DNA of 64,000 nt from Hippophae tibetana (lineage: Eukaryota; Streptophyta; Magnoliopsida; Rosales; Elaeagnaceae). Under the pieces are notes generated by a model. It was not told the origin of the DNA. It did no database searches and worked only from the letters and a program-made list of their open reading frames with translations. The stretch is from the NCBI GenBank assembly GCA_037013495.1, contig CM072801.1:102865816-102929815 (forward strand), in the 5' to 3' direction. Position numbers and translations under genes: made by a program. How positions within the stretch are numbered: the stretch's first letter is position 1; each line of letters starts with the position of its first letter. Below are positions 1 through 10,379 of this stretch, one piece after another.

Positions 1-144
1 TTCTTTTTTTTAAACTACGAACTCCAGAAATTTTGTGGTTTTTTAATCAGGAACAAAGATAGGTTGAACACTGAAAAAAAAGAACAGGAAAATGATAGAG
101 TGAATTAAAAGAAGAGTAAGCAATGCAATGCAAATAAGAAAATA
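1..144 (+). repeat. Partial monomer at left edge
   Basis: The window opens inside the T-tract of a monomer. It then carries the GAACTCCAGAAATTTTGTGG segment, the poly-A stretch near 74-81 and the beginning of subrepeat a. It is in register with the following full monomers. Confidence 0.95.
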
Positions 145-278
145 ATGACAATTAAATCTAAAGAAAACAAAAGTCTTGTAGAAAATATTTGTTTCTTTAA
201 TTGGGATTTTGAACCAAAGAATGCAAAAAACAATATAATGGAAAATTTTATTAATTCTAAAATTCAAAAAATAAAACA
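80..278 (+). repeat. Internal subrepeat a (first monomer)
   Basis: This is the left copy of a 199-bp direct duplication inside the monomer. Aligned at an offset of exactly 199 bp, positions 81-270 match 280-469 at 168 of 190 sites with no gap. Upstream of 80 the match falls to about 12 of 20, so the boundary lies there. Copy a is marked by ATGACAATTAAA, AAAGTCTTGTAG, TTGGGATTTTGAACC and CAATATAATGG. Base composition of a 199-bp stretch at 79-277 is 104 A, 51 T, 28 G and 16 C, a strong purine bias on this strand. The same arrangement occurs in all full-length monomers. Confidence 0.92.
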
Positions 279-470
279 AAGAAGAGGAAAATGTTATAGT
301 GATTTAAAAGAAAAGTACGTAATGAAATGCAAATAAGAAAATAATGTCAACAAAATCTAAAGAAAACAAAAGACTTGTAGAAAATATTTGTTTCATTAAT
401 TGTGATTTGGAACAAAAGAATGCAAAAACCAATAAAATGGATAATTTCATTAAATCTAAAATTAAAAAAA
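279..470 (+). repeat. Internal subrepeat a' (first monomer)
   Basis: This is the right copy of the internal duplication, directly adjoining a. It is marked by ATGTCAACAAAATC, AAAGACTTGTAG, TTGTGATTTGGAACA, CCAATAAAATGG and TTTCATTAAATC. It ends in an A-run (about 463-471), after which the single-copy part of the monomer begins. Copies a of different monomers resemble each other far more than they resemble a'. The duplication therefore predates amplification of the 853-bp unit. Confidence 0.92.
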
Positions 471-490
471 AGATAATTTAAGATAAATAT

Positions 491-560
491 CCTATTTTGG
501 GCGACCACGGCTTCGATACCAAATGATACAGATCCTTTATGCGAAAATATTTGGAACCCA
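491..560 (+). other. Conserved GC-richer core of the monomer
   Basis: This is the most GC-rich part of the unit: line 481-540 has 23 G+C of 60, against 9-15 in neighbouring lines. It contains GCGACCACGGCTTCGATACC (501-520) followed by ATGATACAGATCCTTTATGC. It recurs in every monomer with few changes: CCAAGG for CCACGG in type IV copies, CCTCGG near 60948 and 62655, GGTGACC near 48141, 54115 and 59236, and CGAAACC near 49861. The subsequence GCTTCGATACC resembles a pol III B box, but no A box is visible upstream. Function is unknown; a protein-binding site is one possibility. Confidence 0.6.
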
Positions 561-592
561 TGAACTCACAGGAATGAGAATTATGGAATTGC

Positions 593-609
593 TAATAACA
601 TGGTTATTA
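593..609. other. 17-bp perfect dyad TAATAACATGGTTATTA
   Basis: Two 7-bp inverted arms, TAATAAC and GTTATTA, flank a central ATG. The dyad is present at the same monomer position in type I, II and IV copies. In type III copies the site reads TAAGAACATGCTTAATA, where the arms no longer pair fully. It could be a dimeric protein site or a chance AT-rich palindrome. Confidence 0.55.
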
Positions 610-766
610 TGATCAAATTGGAGCAATAAAGAACAAGAATAGAAAACCATGCAAGAAGGTCGGAGAAAACTATAAGACGTAGGAAAGTAGTGTAAGCGAT
701 GGAATTTGGGTTCTAAAAGGTGGATAACTGAACTATTGTTTCCTTCATGTTTTTGTAAATCGAAAT

Positions 767-772
767 AAGCTT
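767..772. other. HindIII site, once per monomer
   Basis: AAGCTT occurs at the same position in almost every monomer. It is lost in the copy near 8445 (AAGTTTT) and in the copies near 42831 and 46700 (ATGCTTT). A HindIII digest should therefore give an 853-bp ladder with a 654-bp minor band and a few fused fragments. It is useful as a diagnostic of the family. Confidence 0.85.
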
Positions 773-856
773 TGATTTGATATATTATAATAGTCATTTG
801 GATACAGGAGTTAAAAGTTATAACAGTTTAAAGATACAATCCCAATAAATAATTTC

Positions 857-863
857 TTTTTTT
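857..863 (+). other. T-tract separating monomer halves
   Basis: A run of 7-9 T follows CAATAAATAATTTC in each unit and is followed by AAACTACGAACT. Its length varies between units and accounts for part of the 1-2 bp length variation. In the copies near 51911, 55326, 56180 and 57034 it is interrupted, reading CTTTTATTTAAAC. That interruption groups those four monomers by descent. Confidence 0.75.
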
Positions 864-994
864 AAACTACGAACTGCAGAAATTTTGTGGTTTTTTTTCA
901 GGAACAAAGATAGGTTGAACACTGAAAAAAAGAACAGGAAGAGGATAGAGTGAATTAAAAGAAGAGTAAGCAATGCAATGCAAATAATAAAATA

Positions 995-1847
995 ATGACA
1001 ATTAAATCTAAAGAAAACAAAAGTCTTGTAGAAAATATTTGTTTCTTTAATTGGGATTTTGAACCAAAGAATGCAAAAAACAATATAATGGAAAATTTTA
1101 TTAATTCTAAAATTCAAAAAATAAAACAAAGAAGAGGAAAATGTTATAGTGATTTAAAAGAAAAGTACGCAATGAAATGCAAATAAGAAAATAATGTCAA
1201 CAAAATCTAAAGAAAACAAAAGACTTGTAGAAAATATTTGTTTCTTTAATTGTGATTTGGAACAAAAGAATGCATAAACCAATAAAATGGAAAATTTCAT
1301 TAAATCTAAAATTAAAAAAAAGATAATTTAAGATAAATATCCTATTTTGGGCGACCACGGCTTCGATACCAAATGATACAGATCCTTTATGCGAAAATAT
1401 TTGGAACCCATGAACTCACAGGAATGAGAAGTATGGAATTGCTAATAACATGGTTATTATTATCAAATTGGAGCAATAAAGAACAAGAATAGAAAACCAT
1501 GCAAGAAGGTGCGAGAAAACTATAAGACGTAGGAAAGTAGTGTAAGCGATGGAATTTGGGTTCTAAAAGGTGGATAATTGAACTATTGTTTCCTTCATGT
1601 TTTTGCAAATCGAAATAAGCTTTGATTTGATATATTATAATAGTCATTTGGATACAGGAGTTAAAAGTTATAACAGTTTAAAGATACAATCCCAATAAAT
1701 AATTTCTTTTTTTTAAACTACGAACTCCAGAAATTTTGTGGTTTTTTATTTAGAAACAAAGATAGGTTGAACACTGAAAAAAAAGAACAGGAAGAGGATA
1801 GAATGAATTAAAAGAAGAGTAAGCAATGCAATGCAAATAATAAAATA
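995..1847 (+). repeat. Representative full-length monomer (unit 2)
   Basis: This 853-bp unit shows the standard order of parts. First comes most of subrepeat a, then subrepeat a' beginning near 1129. An A-run and the GC-richer core follow near 1341-1400. Next is a variable middle that carries the haplotype-defining substitutions, then a HindIII hexamer near 1617. The AT-rich GATATATTATAATAG segment comes next, then CAATCCCAATAAATAATTTC, a T-tract near 1707, the GAACTCCAG segment, and the start of the next subrepeat a. The chosen boundary is arbitrary because a tandem repeat has no intrinsic start. Confidence 0.93.
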
Positions 1848-3552
1848 ATGACAATTAAATCTAAAGAAAACAAAAGTCTTGTAGAAAATATTTGTTTCTT
1901 TAATTGGGATTTTGAACCAAAGAATGCAAAAAACAATATAATGGAAAATTTTATTAATTCTAAAATTCAAAAAATAAAACAAAGAAGAGGAAAATGTTAT
2001 AGTGATTTAAAAGAAAAGTACGTAATGAAATGCAAATAAGAAAATAATGTCAACAAAATCTAAAGAAAACAAAAGACTTGTAGAAAATATTTGTTTCATT
2101 AATTGTGATTTGGAACAAAAGAATGCAAAAACCAATAAAATGGATAATATCATTAAATCTAAAATTAAAAAAAAGATAATTTAAGATAAATATCCTATTT
2201 TGGGCGACCACGGCTTCGATACCAAATGATACAGATCCTTTATGCGAAAATATTTGGAACCCATGAACTCACAGGAATGAGAAGTATGGAATTGCTAATA
2301 ACATGGTTATTATGATCAAATTGGAGCAATAAAGAACAAGAATAGAAAACCATGCAAGAAGGTCGGAGAAAACTATAAGACGTAGGAAAGTAGTGTAAGC
2401 GATGGAATTTGGGTTCTAAAAGGTGGATAACTGAACTATTGTTTCCTTCATGTTTTTGTAAATCGAAATAAGCTTTGATTTGATATATTATAATAGTCAT
2501 TTGGATACAGGAGTTAAAAGTTATAACAGTTTAAAGATACAATCCCAATAAATAATTTCTTTTTTTTAAACTACGAACTGCAGAAATTTTGTGGTTTTTT
2601 TTCAGGAACAAAGATAGGTTGAACACTGAAAAAAAAGAACAGGAAGAGGATAGAGTGAATTAAAAGAAGAGTAAGCAATGCAATGCAAATAATAAAATAA
2701 TGACAATTAAATCTAAAGAAAACAAAAGTCTTGTAGAAAATATTTGTTTCTTTAATTGGGATTTTGAACCAAAGAATGCAAAAAACAATATATTGGAAAA
2801 TTTTATTAATTCTAAAATTCAAAAAATAAAACAAAGAAGAGGAAAATGTTATAGTGATTTAAAAGAAAAGTACGCAATGAAATGCAAATAAGAAAATAAT
2901 GTCAACAAAATCTAAAGAAAACAAAAGACTTGTAGAAAATATTTGTTTCTTTAATTGTGATTTGGAACAAAAGAATGCAAAAACCAATAAAATGGAAAAT
3001 TTCATTAAATCTAAAATTAAAAAAAAGATAATTTAAGATAAATATCCTATTTTGGGCGACCACGGCTTCGATACCAAATGATACAGATCCTTTATGCGAA
3101 AATATTTGGAACCCATGAACTCACAGGAATGAGAAGTATGGAATTGCTAATAACATGGTTATTATGATCAAATTGGAGCAATAAAGAACAAGAATAGAAA
3201 ACCATGCAAGAAGGTGCGAGAAAACTATAAGACGTAGGAAAGTAGTGTAAGCGATGGAATTTGGGTTCTAAAAGGTGGATAACTGAACTATTGTTTCCTT
3301 CATGTTTTTGTAAATCGAAATAAGCTTTGATTTGATATATTATAATAGTCATTTGGATACAGGAGTTCAAAGTTATAACAGTTTAAAGATACAATCCCAA
3401 TAAATAATTTCTTTTTTTTAAACTACGAACTGCAGAAATTTTGTGGTTTTTTATTTAGAAACAAAGATAGGTTGAACACTGAAAAAAAAGAACAGGAAGA
3501 GGATAGAGTGAATTAAAAGAAGAGTAAGCAATGCAATGCAAATAAGAAAATA

Positions 3553-6112
3553 ATGACAATTAAATCTAAAGAAAACAAAAGTCTTGTAGAAAATATTTGT
3601 TTCTTTAATTGGGATTTTGAACCAAAGAATGCAAAAAACAATATAATGGAAAATTTTATTAATTCTAAAATTCAAAAAATAAAACAAAGAAGAGGAAAAT
3701 GTTATAGTGATTTAAAAGAAAAGTACGTAATGAAATGCAAATAAGAAAATAATGTCAACAAAATCTAAAGAAAACAAAAGACTTGTAGAACATATTTGTT
3801 TCTTTAATTGTGATTTGGAACAAAAGAATGCAAAAACCAATAAAATGGAAAATTTCATTAAATCTAAAATTAAAAAAAAAGATATTTTAAGATAAATATC
3901 CTATTTTGGGCGACCAAGGCTTCGATACCAAATGATACAGATCCTTTATGCGAAAATATTTGGAACCCTTGAACTCACAGGAATGAGAAGTATGGAATTG
4001 CTAATAACATGGTTATTATGATCAAATTGGAGCAATACAGAACAAGAATAGAAAACCATGCAAGAAGGTGCGATCAAACTATAAGACGTAGGAAAGTAGT
4101 GTAAGCGATTTAATTTGGGTTCTAAAACGTGGATAACTGAACTATTGTTTCCTTCATGTTTTTGCAAATAGAAATAAGCTTTGATTTGATATATTATAAT
4201 AGTCATTTGGATACAGGAGTTCAAAGTTATAACAGTTTAAAGATACAATCCCAATAAATAATTTCTTCTTTTTAAACTACGAACTGCAGAAATTTTGTGG
4301 TTTTTTATTTAGAAACAAAGATAGGTTGAACACTGAAAAAAAAGAACAGGAAGAGGATAGAGTGAATTAAAAGAAGAGTAAGCAATGCAATGCAAATAAT
4401 AAAATAATGACAATTAAATATAAAGAAAACAAAAGTCTTGTAGAAAATATTTGTTTCTTTAATTCGGATTTGAAACCAAAGAATGCAAAAAACAATATAA
4501 TGGAAAATTTTATTAATTCTAAAATTCAAAAAATAAAACAAAGAAGAGGAAAATGTTATAGTGATTTAAAAGAAAAGTACGTAATGAAATGCAAATAAGA
4601 AAATAATGTCAACAAAATCTAAAGAAAACAAAAGACTTGTAGAAAATATTTGTTTCTTTAATTGTGATTTGGAACAAAAGAATGCAAAAACTAATAAAAT
4701 GGAAAATTTCATTAAATCTAAAATTAAAAAAAAGATATTTTAAGATAAATATCGAATTTTGGGCGACCACGGCTTCGATACCAAATGATACAGATCCTTT
4801 ATGCGAAAATATTTGGAACCCATGAACTCATAGGAATGAGAAGTATGGAATTGCTAATAATATGGTTATTATGATCAAATTGGAGCAATAAAGAACAAGA
4901 ATAGAAAACCATGCAAGAAGGTGCGAGAAAACTATAAGACGTAGGAAAGTAGTGTAAGCGATGGAATTTGGGTTCTAAAAGGTGGATAACTGAACTATTG
5001 TTTCCTTCATGTTTTTGTAAATCGAAATAAGCTTTGATTTGATATATTATAATAGTCATTTGGATACAGGAGTTAAAAGTTATAACAGTTTAAAGATACA
5101 ATCCCAATAAATAATTTCTTTTTTTTATACTACGAACTCCAGAAATTTTGTGGTTTTTTAATCAGGAACAAAGATAGGTTGAACACTGAAAAAAAAGAAC
5201 AGGAAAATGATACAGTGAATTAAAAGAAGAGTAAGAAATGCAATGCAAATAAGAAAATAATGACAATTAAATCTAAAGAAAACAAAAGTCTTGTAGAAAA
5301 TATTTGTTTCTTTAATTGGGATTTTGAACCAAAGAATGCAAAAAACAATATAATGGAAAATTTTATTAATTCTAAAATTCAAAAAATAAAACAAAGAAGA
5401 GGAAAATGTTATAGTGATTTAAAAGAAAAGTACGTAATGAAATGCAAATAAGAAAATAATGTCAACAAAATCTAAAGAAAACAAAAGACTTGTAGAACAT
5501 ATTTGTTTCTTTAATTGTGATTTGGAACAAAAGAATGCAAAAACCAATAAAATGGAAAATTTCATTAAATCTAAAATTAAAAAAAAAGATATTTTAAGAT
5601 AAATATCCTATTTTGGGCGACCAAGGCTTCGATACCAAATGATACAGATCCTTTATGCGAAAATATTTGGAACCCTTGAACTCACAGGAATGAGAAGTAT
5701 GGAATTGCTAATAACATGGTTATTATGATCAAATTGGAGCAATACAGAACAAGAATAGAAAACCATGCAAGAAGGTGCGATCAAACTATAAGACGTAGGA
5801 AAGTAGTGTAAGCGATTTAATTTGGGTTCTAAAACGTGGATAACTGAACTATTGTTTCCTTCATGTTTTTGCAAATAGAAATAAGCTTTGATTTGATATA
5901 TTATAATAGTCATTTGGATACAGGAGTTAAAAGTTATAACAGTTTCAAGATACAATCCCAATAAATAATTTCTTTTTTTTAAACTTCGAACTGCTGAAAT
6001 TTTGTGGTTTTTTATTCAGGAACAAAGATAGGTTGAACACTGAAAAAAAGAACAGGAAGCGGATAGAGTGAATTAAAAGAAGAGTAAGCAATGCAATGCA
6101 AATAATAAAATA
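3553..6112 (+). repeat. Monomers 5-7, types IV-I-IV
   Basis: Starts are 3553, 4407 and 5260. Units 5 and 7 carry the linked type IV variants CCAAGG, CCCTTGAACTC, CAATACAG, GCGATCAAAC, GATTTAATTTGGG and AAAACGTGG. Unit 6 is type I with GAACTCATAGG, TTCGGATTTGAAACC and TATCGAATTTTGG. These rare variants recur together at 14544-15300, so unit 6 and unit 18 share a recent ancestor. Confidence 0.87.
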
Positions 6113-7700
6113 ATGACAGTTAAATCTAAAGAAAACAAAAGTCTTGTAGAAAATATTTGTTTCTTTAATTGGGATTTTGAACCAAAGAATGCAAAAAACA
6201 ATATAATGGAAAATTTTATTAATTCTAAAATTCAAAAAATAAAACAAAGAAGAGGAAAATGTTATAGTGATTTAAAAGAAAAGTACGTAATGAAATGCAA
6301 ATAAGAAAATAATGTCAACAAAATCTAAAGAAAACAAAAGACTTGTAGAAAATATTTGTTTCTTTAATTGTGATTTGGAACAAAAGAATGCAAAAACCAA
6401 TAAAATGGAAAATTTCATTAAATCTAAAATTAAAAAAAAGATAATTTAAGATAAATATCCTATTTTGGGCGACCACGGCTTCGATACCAAATGATACAGA
6501 TCCTTTATGCGAAAATATTTGGAACCCATGAACTCACAAGAATGAGAAGTATGGAATTGCTAATAACATGGTTATTATGATCAAATTGGAGCAATAAAGA
6601 ACAAGAATAGAAAACCATGCAAGAAGGTGCGATCAAACTATAAGACGTAGGAAAGTAGTGTAAGCGATGGAATTTGGGATCTAAAAGGTGGATAACTGAA
6701 CTATTGTTTCCTTCATGTTTTTGTAAATCGAAATAAGCTTTGATTTGATATATTATAATAGTCATTTGGATACAGGAGTTAAAAGTTATAACAGTTTAAA
6801 GATACAATCCCAATAAATAATTTCTTTTTTTTAAACTACGAACTGCAGAAATTTTGTGGTTTTTTATTCAGGAACAAAGATAGGTTGAACACTGAAAAAA
6901 AAAGAACAGGAAAATGATAGAGTGAATTAAAAGAAGAGTAAGAAATGCAATGCAAATAATAAAATAATGACAATTAAATCTAAAGAAAACAAAAGTCTTG
7001 TAGAAAATATTTGTTCCTTTAATTGGGATTTGGAACCAAAGAATGCAAAAAACAATATAATGGAAAATTTTATTAATTCCAAAATTCAAAAAATAAAACA
7101 AAGAAGAGGAAAATGATATAGTGATTTAAAAGAAAAGTACGCAATGAAATGCAAATAAGAAAATAATGTCAACAAAATCTAAAGAAAACAAAAGACTTGT
7201 AGAACATATTTGTTTCTTTAATTGTGATTTGGAACAAAAGAATGCAAAAACCAATAAAATGGAAAATTTCATTAAATCTAAAATTAAAAAAAATATATTT
7301 TAAGATAAATATCCTATTTTGGGCGACCAAGGCTTCGATACCAAATGATACAGATCCTTTATGCGAAAATATTTGGAACCCATGAACTCACAGGAATGAG
7401 AAGTATGGAATTGCTAATAACATGGTTATTATGATCAAATTGGAGCAATAAAGAACAAGGATAGAAAACCATGCAAGAAGGTGCGATCAAACTATAAGAC
7501 GTAGGAAAGTAGTGTAAGCGATGGAATTTGGGATCTAAAAGGTGGATAACTGAACTATTGTTTCCTTCATGTTTTTGTAAATCGAAATAAGCTTTGATTT
7601 GATATATTATAATAGTCATTTGGATACAGGAGTTAAAAGTTATAACAGTTTAAAGATACAATCCCAATAAATAATTTCTTTTTTTTAAACTACGAACTGC
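5125..7700 (+). repeat. Long-range duplicated segment, left copy
   Basis: Units 7-9 match units 25-27 at 15,358-15,359 bp with linked rare variants: GTTTCAAGATAC near 5942 and 21299, GAACTGCTG near 5987 and 21346, ATGACAGTTAAATC, and TTGTTCCTTTAATT near 7012 and 22370. Homology weakens to the left of about 5.1 kb, where unit 6 is type I and unit 24 type III. Confidence 0.8.
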
Positions 7701-10379
7701 AGAAATTTTGTGGTTTTTTATTCAGGAACAAAGATAGGTTGAACACTGAAAAAAAAAGAACAGGAAAATGATAGAGTGAATTAAAAGAAGAGTAAGAAAT
7801 GCAATGCAAATAATAAAATAATGACAATTAAATCTAAAGAAAACAAAAGTCTTGTAGAAAATATTTGTTCCTTTAATTGGGATTTGGAACCAAAGAATGC
7901 AAAAAACAATATAATGGAAAATTTTATTAATTCCAAAATTCAAAAAATAAAAAAAAGAAGAGGAAAATGATATAGTGATTTAAAAGAAAAGTACGCAATG
8001 AAATGCAAATAAGAAAATAATGTCAACAAAATCTAAAGAAAACAAAAGACTTGTAGAACATATTTGTTTCTTTAATTGTGATTTGGAACAAAAGAATGCA
8101 AAAACCAATAAAATGGAAAATTTCATTAAATCTAAAATTAAAAAAAAGATATTTTAAGATAAATATCCTATTTTGGGCGACCACGGCTTCGATACCAAAT
8201 GATACAGATCCTTTATGCGAAAATATTTGGAACCCATGAACTAACAGGAATGAGAAGTATGGAATTGCTAATAACATGGTTATTATGATCAAATTGGAGC
8301 AATAAAGAACAAGAATAGAAAACCATGCAAGAAGGTGCGATCAAACTATAAGACGTAGGAAAGTAGTGTAAGGGATGGAATTTGGGATCTAAAAGGTGGA
8401 TAACTGAACTATTGTTTCCTTCATGTTTTTGTAAATCGAAATAAGTTTTGATTTGATATATTATAATAGTCATTTGGATACAGGAGTTAAAAGTTATAAC
8501 AGTTTAAAGATACAATCCCAATAAATAATTTCTTTTTTTTAAACTACGAACTGCAGAAATTTTGTGGTTTTTTATTCAGGAACAAAGATAGGTTGAACAC
8601 TGAAAAAAAAAGAACAGGAAAATGATAGAGTGAATTAAAAGAAGAGTAAGAAATGCAATGCAAATAATAAAATAATGACAATTAAATCTAAAGAAAACAA
8701 AAGTCTTGTAGAAAATATTTGTTTCTTTAATTGGGATTTGGAACCAAAGAATGCAAAAAACAATATAATGGAAAATTTTATTAATTCCAAAATTCAAAAA
8801 ATAAAACAAAGAAGAGGAAAATGATATAGTGATTTAAAAGAAAAGTACGCAATGAAATGCAAATAAGAAAATAATGTCAACAAAATCTAAAGAAAACAAA
8901 AGACTTGTAGAACATATTTGTTTCTTTAATTGTGATTTGGAACAAAAGAATGCAAAAACCAATAAAATGGAAAATTTCATTAAATCTAAAATTAAAAAAA
9001 AGATATTTTAAGATAAATATCCTATTTTGGGCGACCACGGCTTCGATACCAAATGATACAGATCCTTTATGCGAAAATATTTGGAACCCATGAACTCACA
9101 GGAATGAGAAGTATGGAATTGCTAATAACATGGTTATTATGATCAAATTGGAGCAATATAGAACAAGAATAGAAAACCATGCAAGAAGGTGCGAGAAAAC
9201 TATAAGACGTAGGAAAGTAGTGTAAGCGATGGAATTTGGGATCTAAAAGGTGGATAACTGAACTATTGTTTCCTTCATGTTTTTGTAAATCGAAATAAGC
9301 TTTGATTTGATATATTATAATAGTCATTTGGATACAGGAGTTAAAAGTTATAACAGTTTAAAGATACAATCCCAATAAATAATTTCTTTTTTTTAAACTA
9401 CGAACTGCAGAAATTTTGTGGTTTTTTATTCAGGAACAAAGATAGGTTGAACACTGAAAAAAAAGAACAGGAAAATGATAGAGTGAATTAAAAGAAGAGT
9501 AAGAAATGCAATGCAAATAATAAAATAATGACAATTAAATCTAAAGAAAACAAAAGTCTTGTAGAAAATATTTGTTTCTTTAATTGGGATTTGGAACCAA
9601 AGAATGCAAAAAACAATATAATGGAAAATTTTATTAATTCTAAAATTCAAAAAATAAAAAAAAGAAGAGGAAAATGTTATAGTGATTTAAAAGAAAAGTA
9701 CGTAATGAAATGCAAATAAGAAAATAATGTCAACAAAATCTAAAGAAAACAAAAGACTTGTAGAAAATATTTGTTTCTTTAATTGTGATTTGGAACAAAA
9801 GAATGCAAAAACCAATAAAATGGAAAATTTCATTAAATCTAAAATTAAAAAAAGATAATTTAAGATAAATATCCTATTTTGGGCGACCACGGCTTCGATA
9901 CCAAATGATACAGATCCTTTATGCGAAAATATTTGGAACCCATGAACTCACAGGAATGAGAAGTATGGAATTGCTAATAACATGGTTATTATGATCAAAT
10001 TGGAGCAATAAAGAACAAGAATAGAAAACCATGCAAGAAGGTGCGAGAAAACTATAAGACGTAGGAAAGTAGTGTAAGCGATGGAATTTGGGATCTAAAA
10101 GGTGGATAACTGAACTATTGTTTCCTTCATGTTTTTGTAAATCGAAATAAGCTTTGATTTGATATATTATAATAGTCATTTGGATACAGGAGTTAAAAGT
10201 TATAACAGTTTAAAGATACAATCCCAATAAATAATTTCTTTTTTTTAAACTACGAACTGCAGAAATTTTGTGGTTTTTTATTCAGGAACAAAGATAGGTT
10301 GAACACTGAAAAAAAAGAACAGGAAAATGATACAGTGAATTAAAAGAAGAGTAAGAAATGCAATGCAAATAATAAAATA
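6113..10379 (+). repeat. Monomers 8-12, type II run
   Basis: Starts are 6113, 6967, 7821, 8675 and 9528. All have GGGATCTAAAAGG in the downstream half (type II). Units 8-10 combine it with GCGATCAAAC, units 11-12 with GCGAGAAAAC. Units 9-11 have TGATATAGTG at the end of subrepeat a where others have TGTTATAGTG. Unit 10 has lost the HindIII site. The run has a second, related version at about 21.5-25.7 kb. Confidence 0.87.

Larger units (their letters stand above)
145..3552 (+). repeat. Monomers 1-4, type I
   Basis: Starts are 145, 995, 1848 and 2700. The downstream halves carry GGGTTCTAAAAGG and mostly TTTTGTAAATCG, the type I combination. Monomers 1 and 3 share GGTCGGAG where others have GGTGCGAG, and units 2 and 4 share GTACGCAATG after subrepeat a. 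This alternation suggests a two-monomer (about 1.7 kb) substructure. Monomer 4 ends with GGAGTTCAAAG, also seen at 4216 and 14458. Confidence 0.88.

Noticed and set aside
43-279. Recurring - strand frame of about 78 codons, F/I/L/Y-rich and membrane-like
   Set aside because: It is the antisense of the A-rich subrepeat a, overlaps the + strand 63-codon frame, and changes length between monomers through T/A-run indels and stop changes. Its hydrophobic look follows from reading an A-rich strand in reverse.
501-525. Possible tRNA-derived element or pol III promoter
   Set aside because: Only a B-box-like stretch is visible. There is no A box in the preceding AT-rich sequence, and the bases around TTCGATA do not form a T-arm stem.
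511-530. CENP-B box
   Set aside because: CTTCG matches the first half of the box, but the required central A and the downstream CGGG are absent.
537-797. Recurring - strand frame of 70-102 codons in the variable middle of the monomer
   Set aside because: Its start moves between copies, it is frameshifted in unit 16 (near 13495), and no signal or domain is recognisable. It persists only because the repeats are young.
857-870. Rho-independent terminator or poly-A signal
   Set aside because: No GC-rich hairpin precedes the T-tract, and AATAAA-like strings are expected at this base composition. There is no gene for them to serve.
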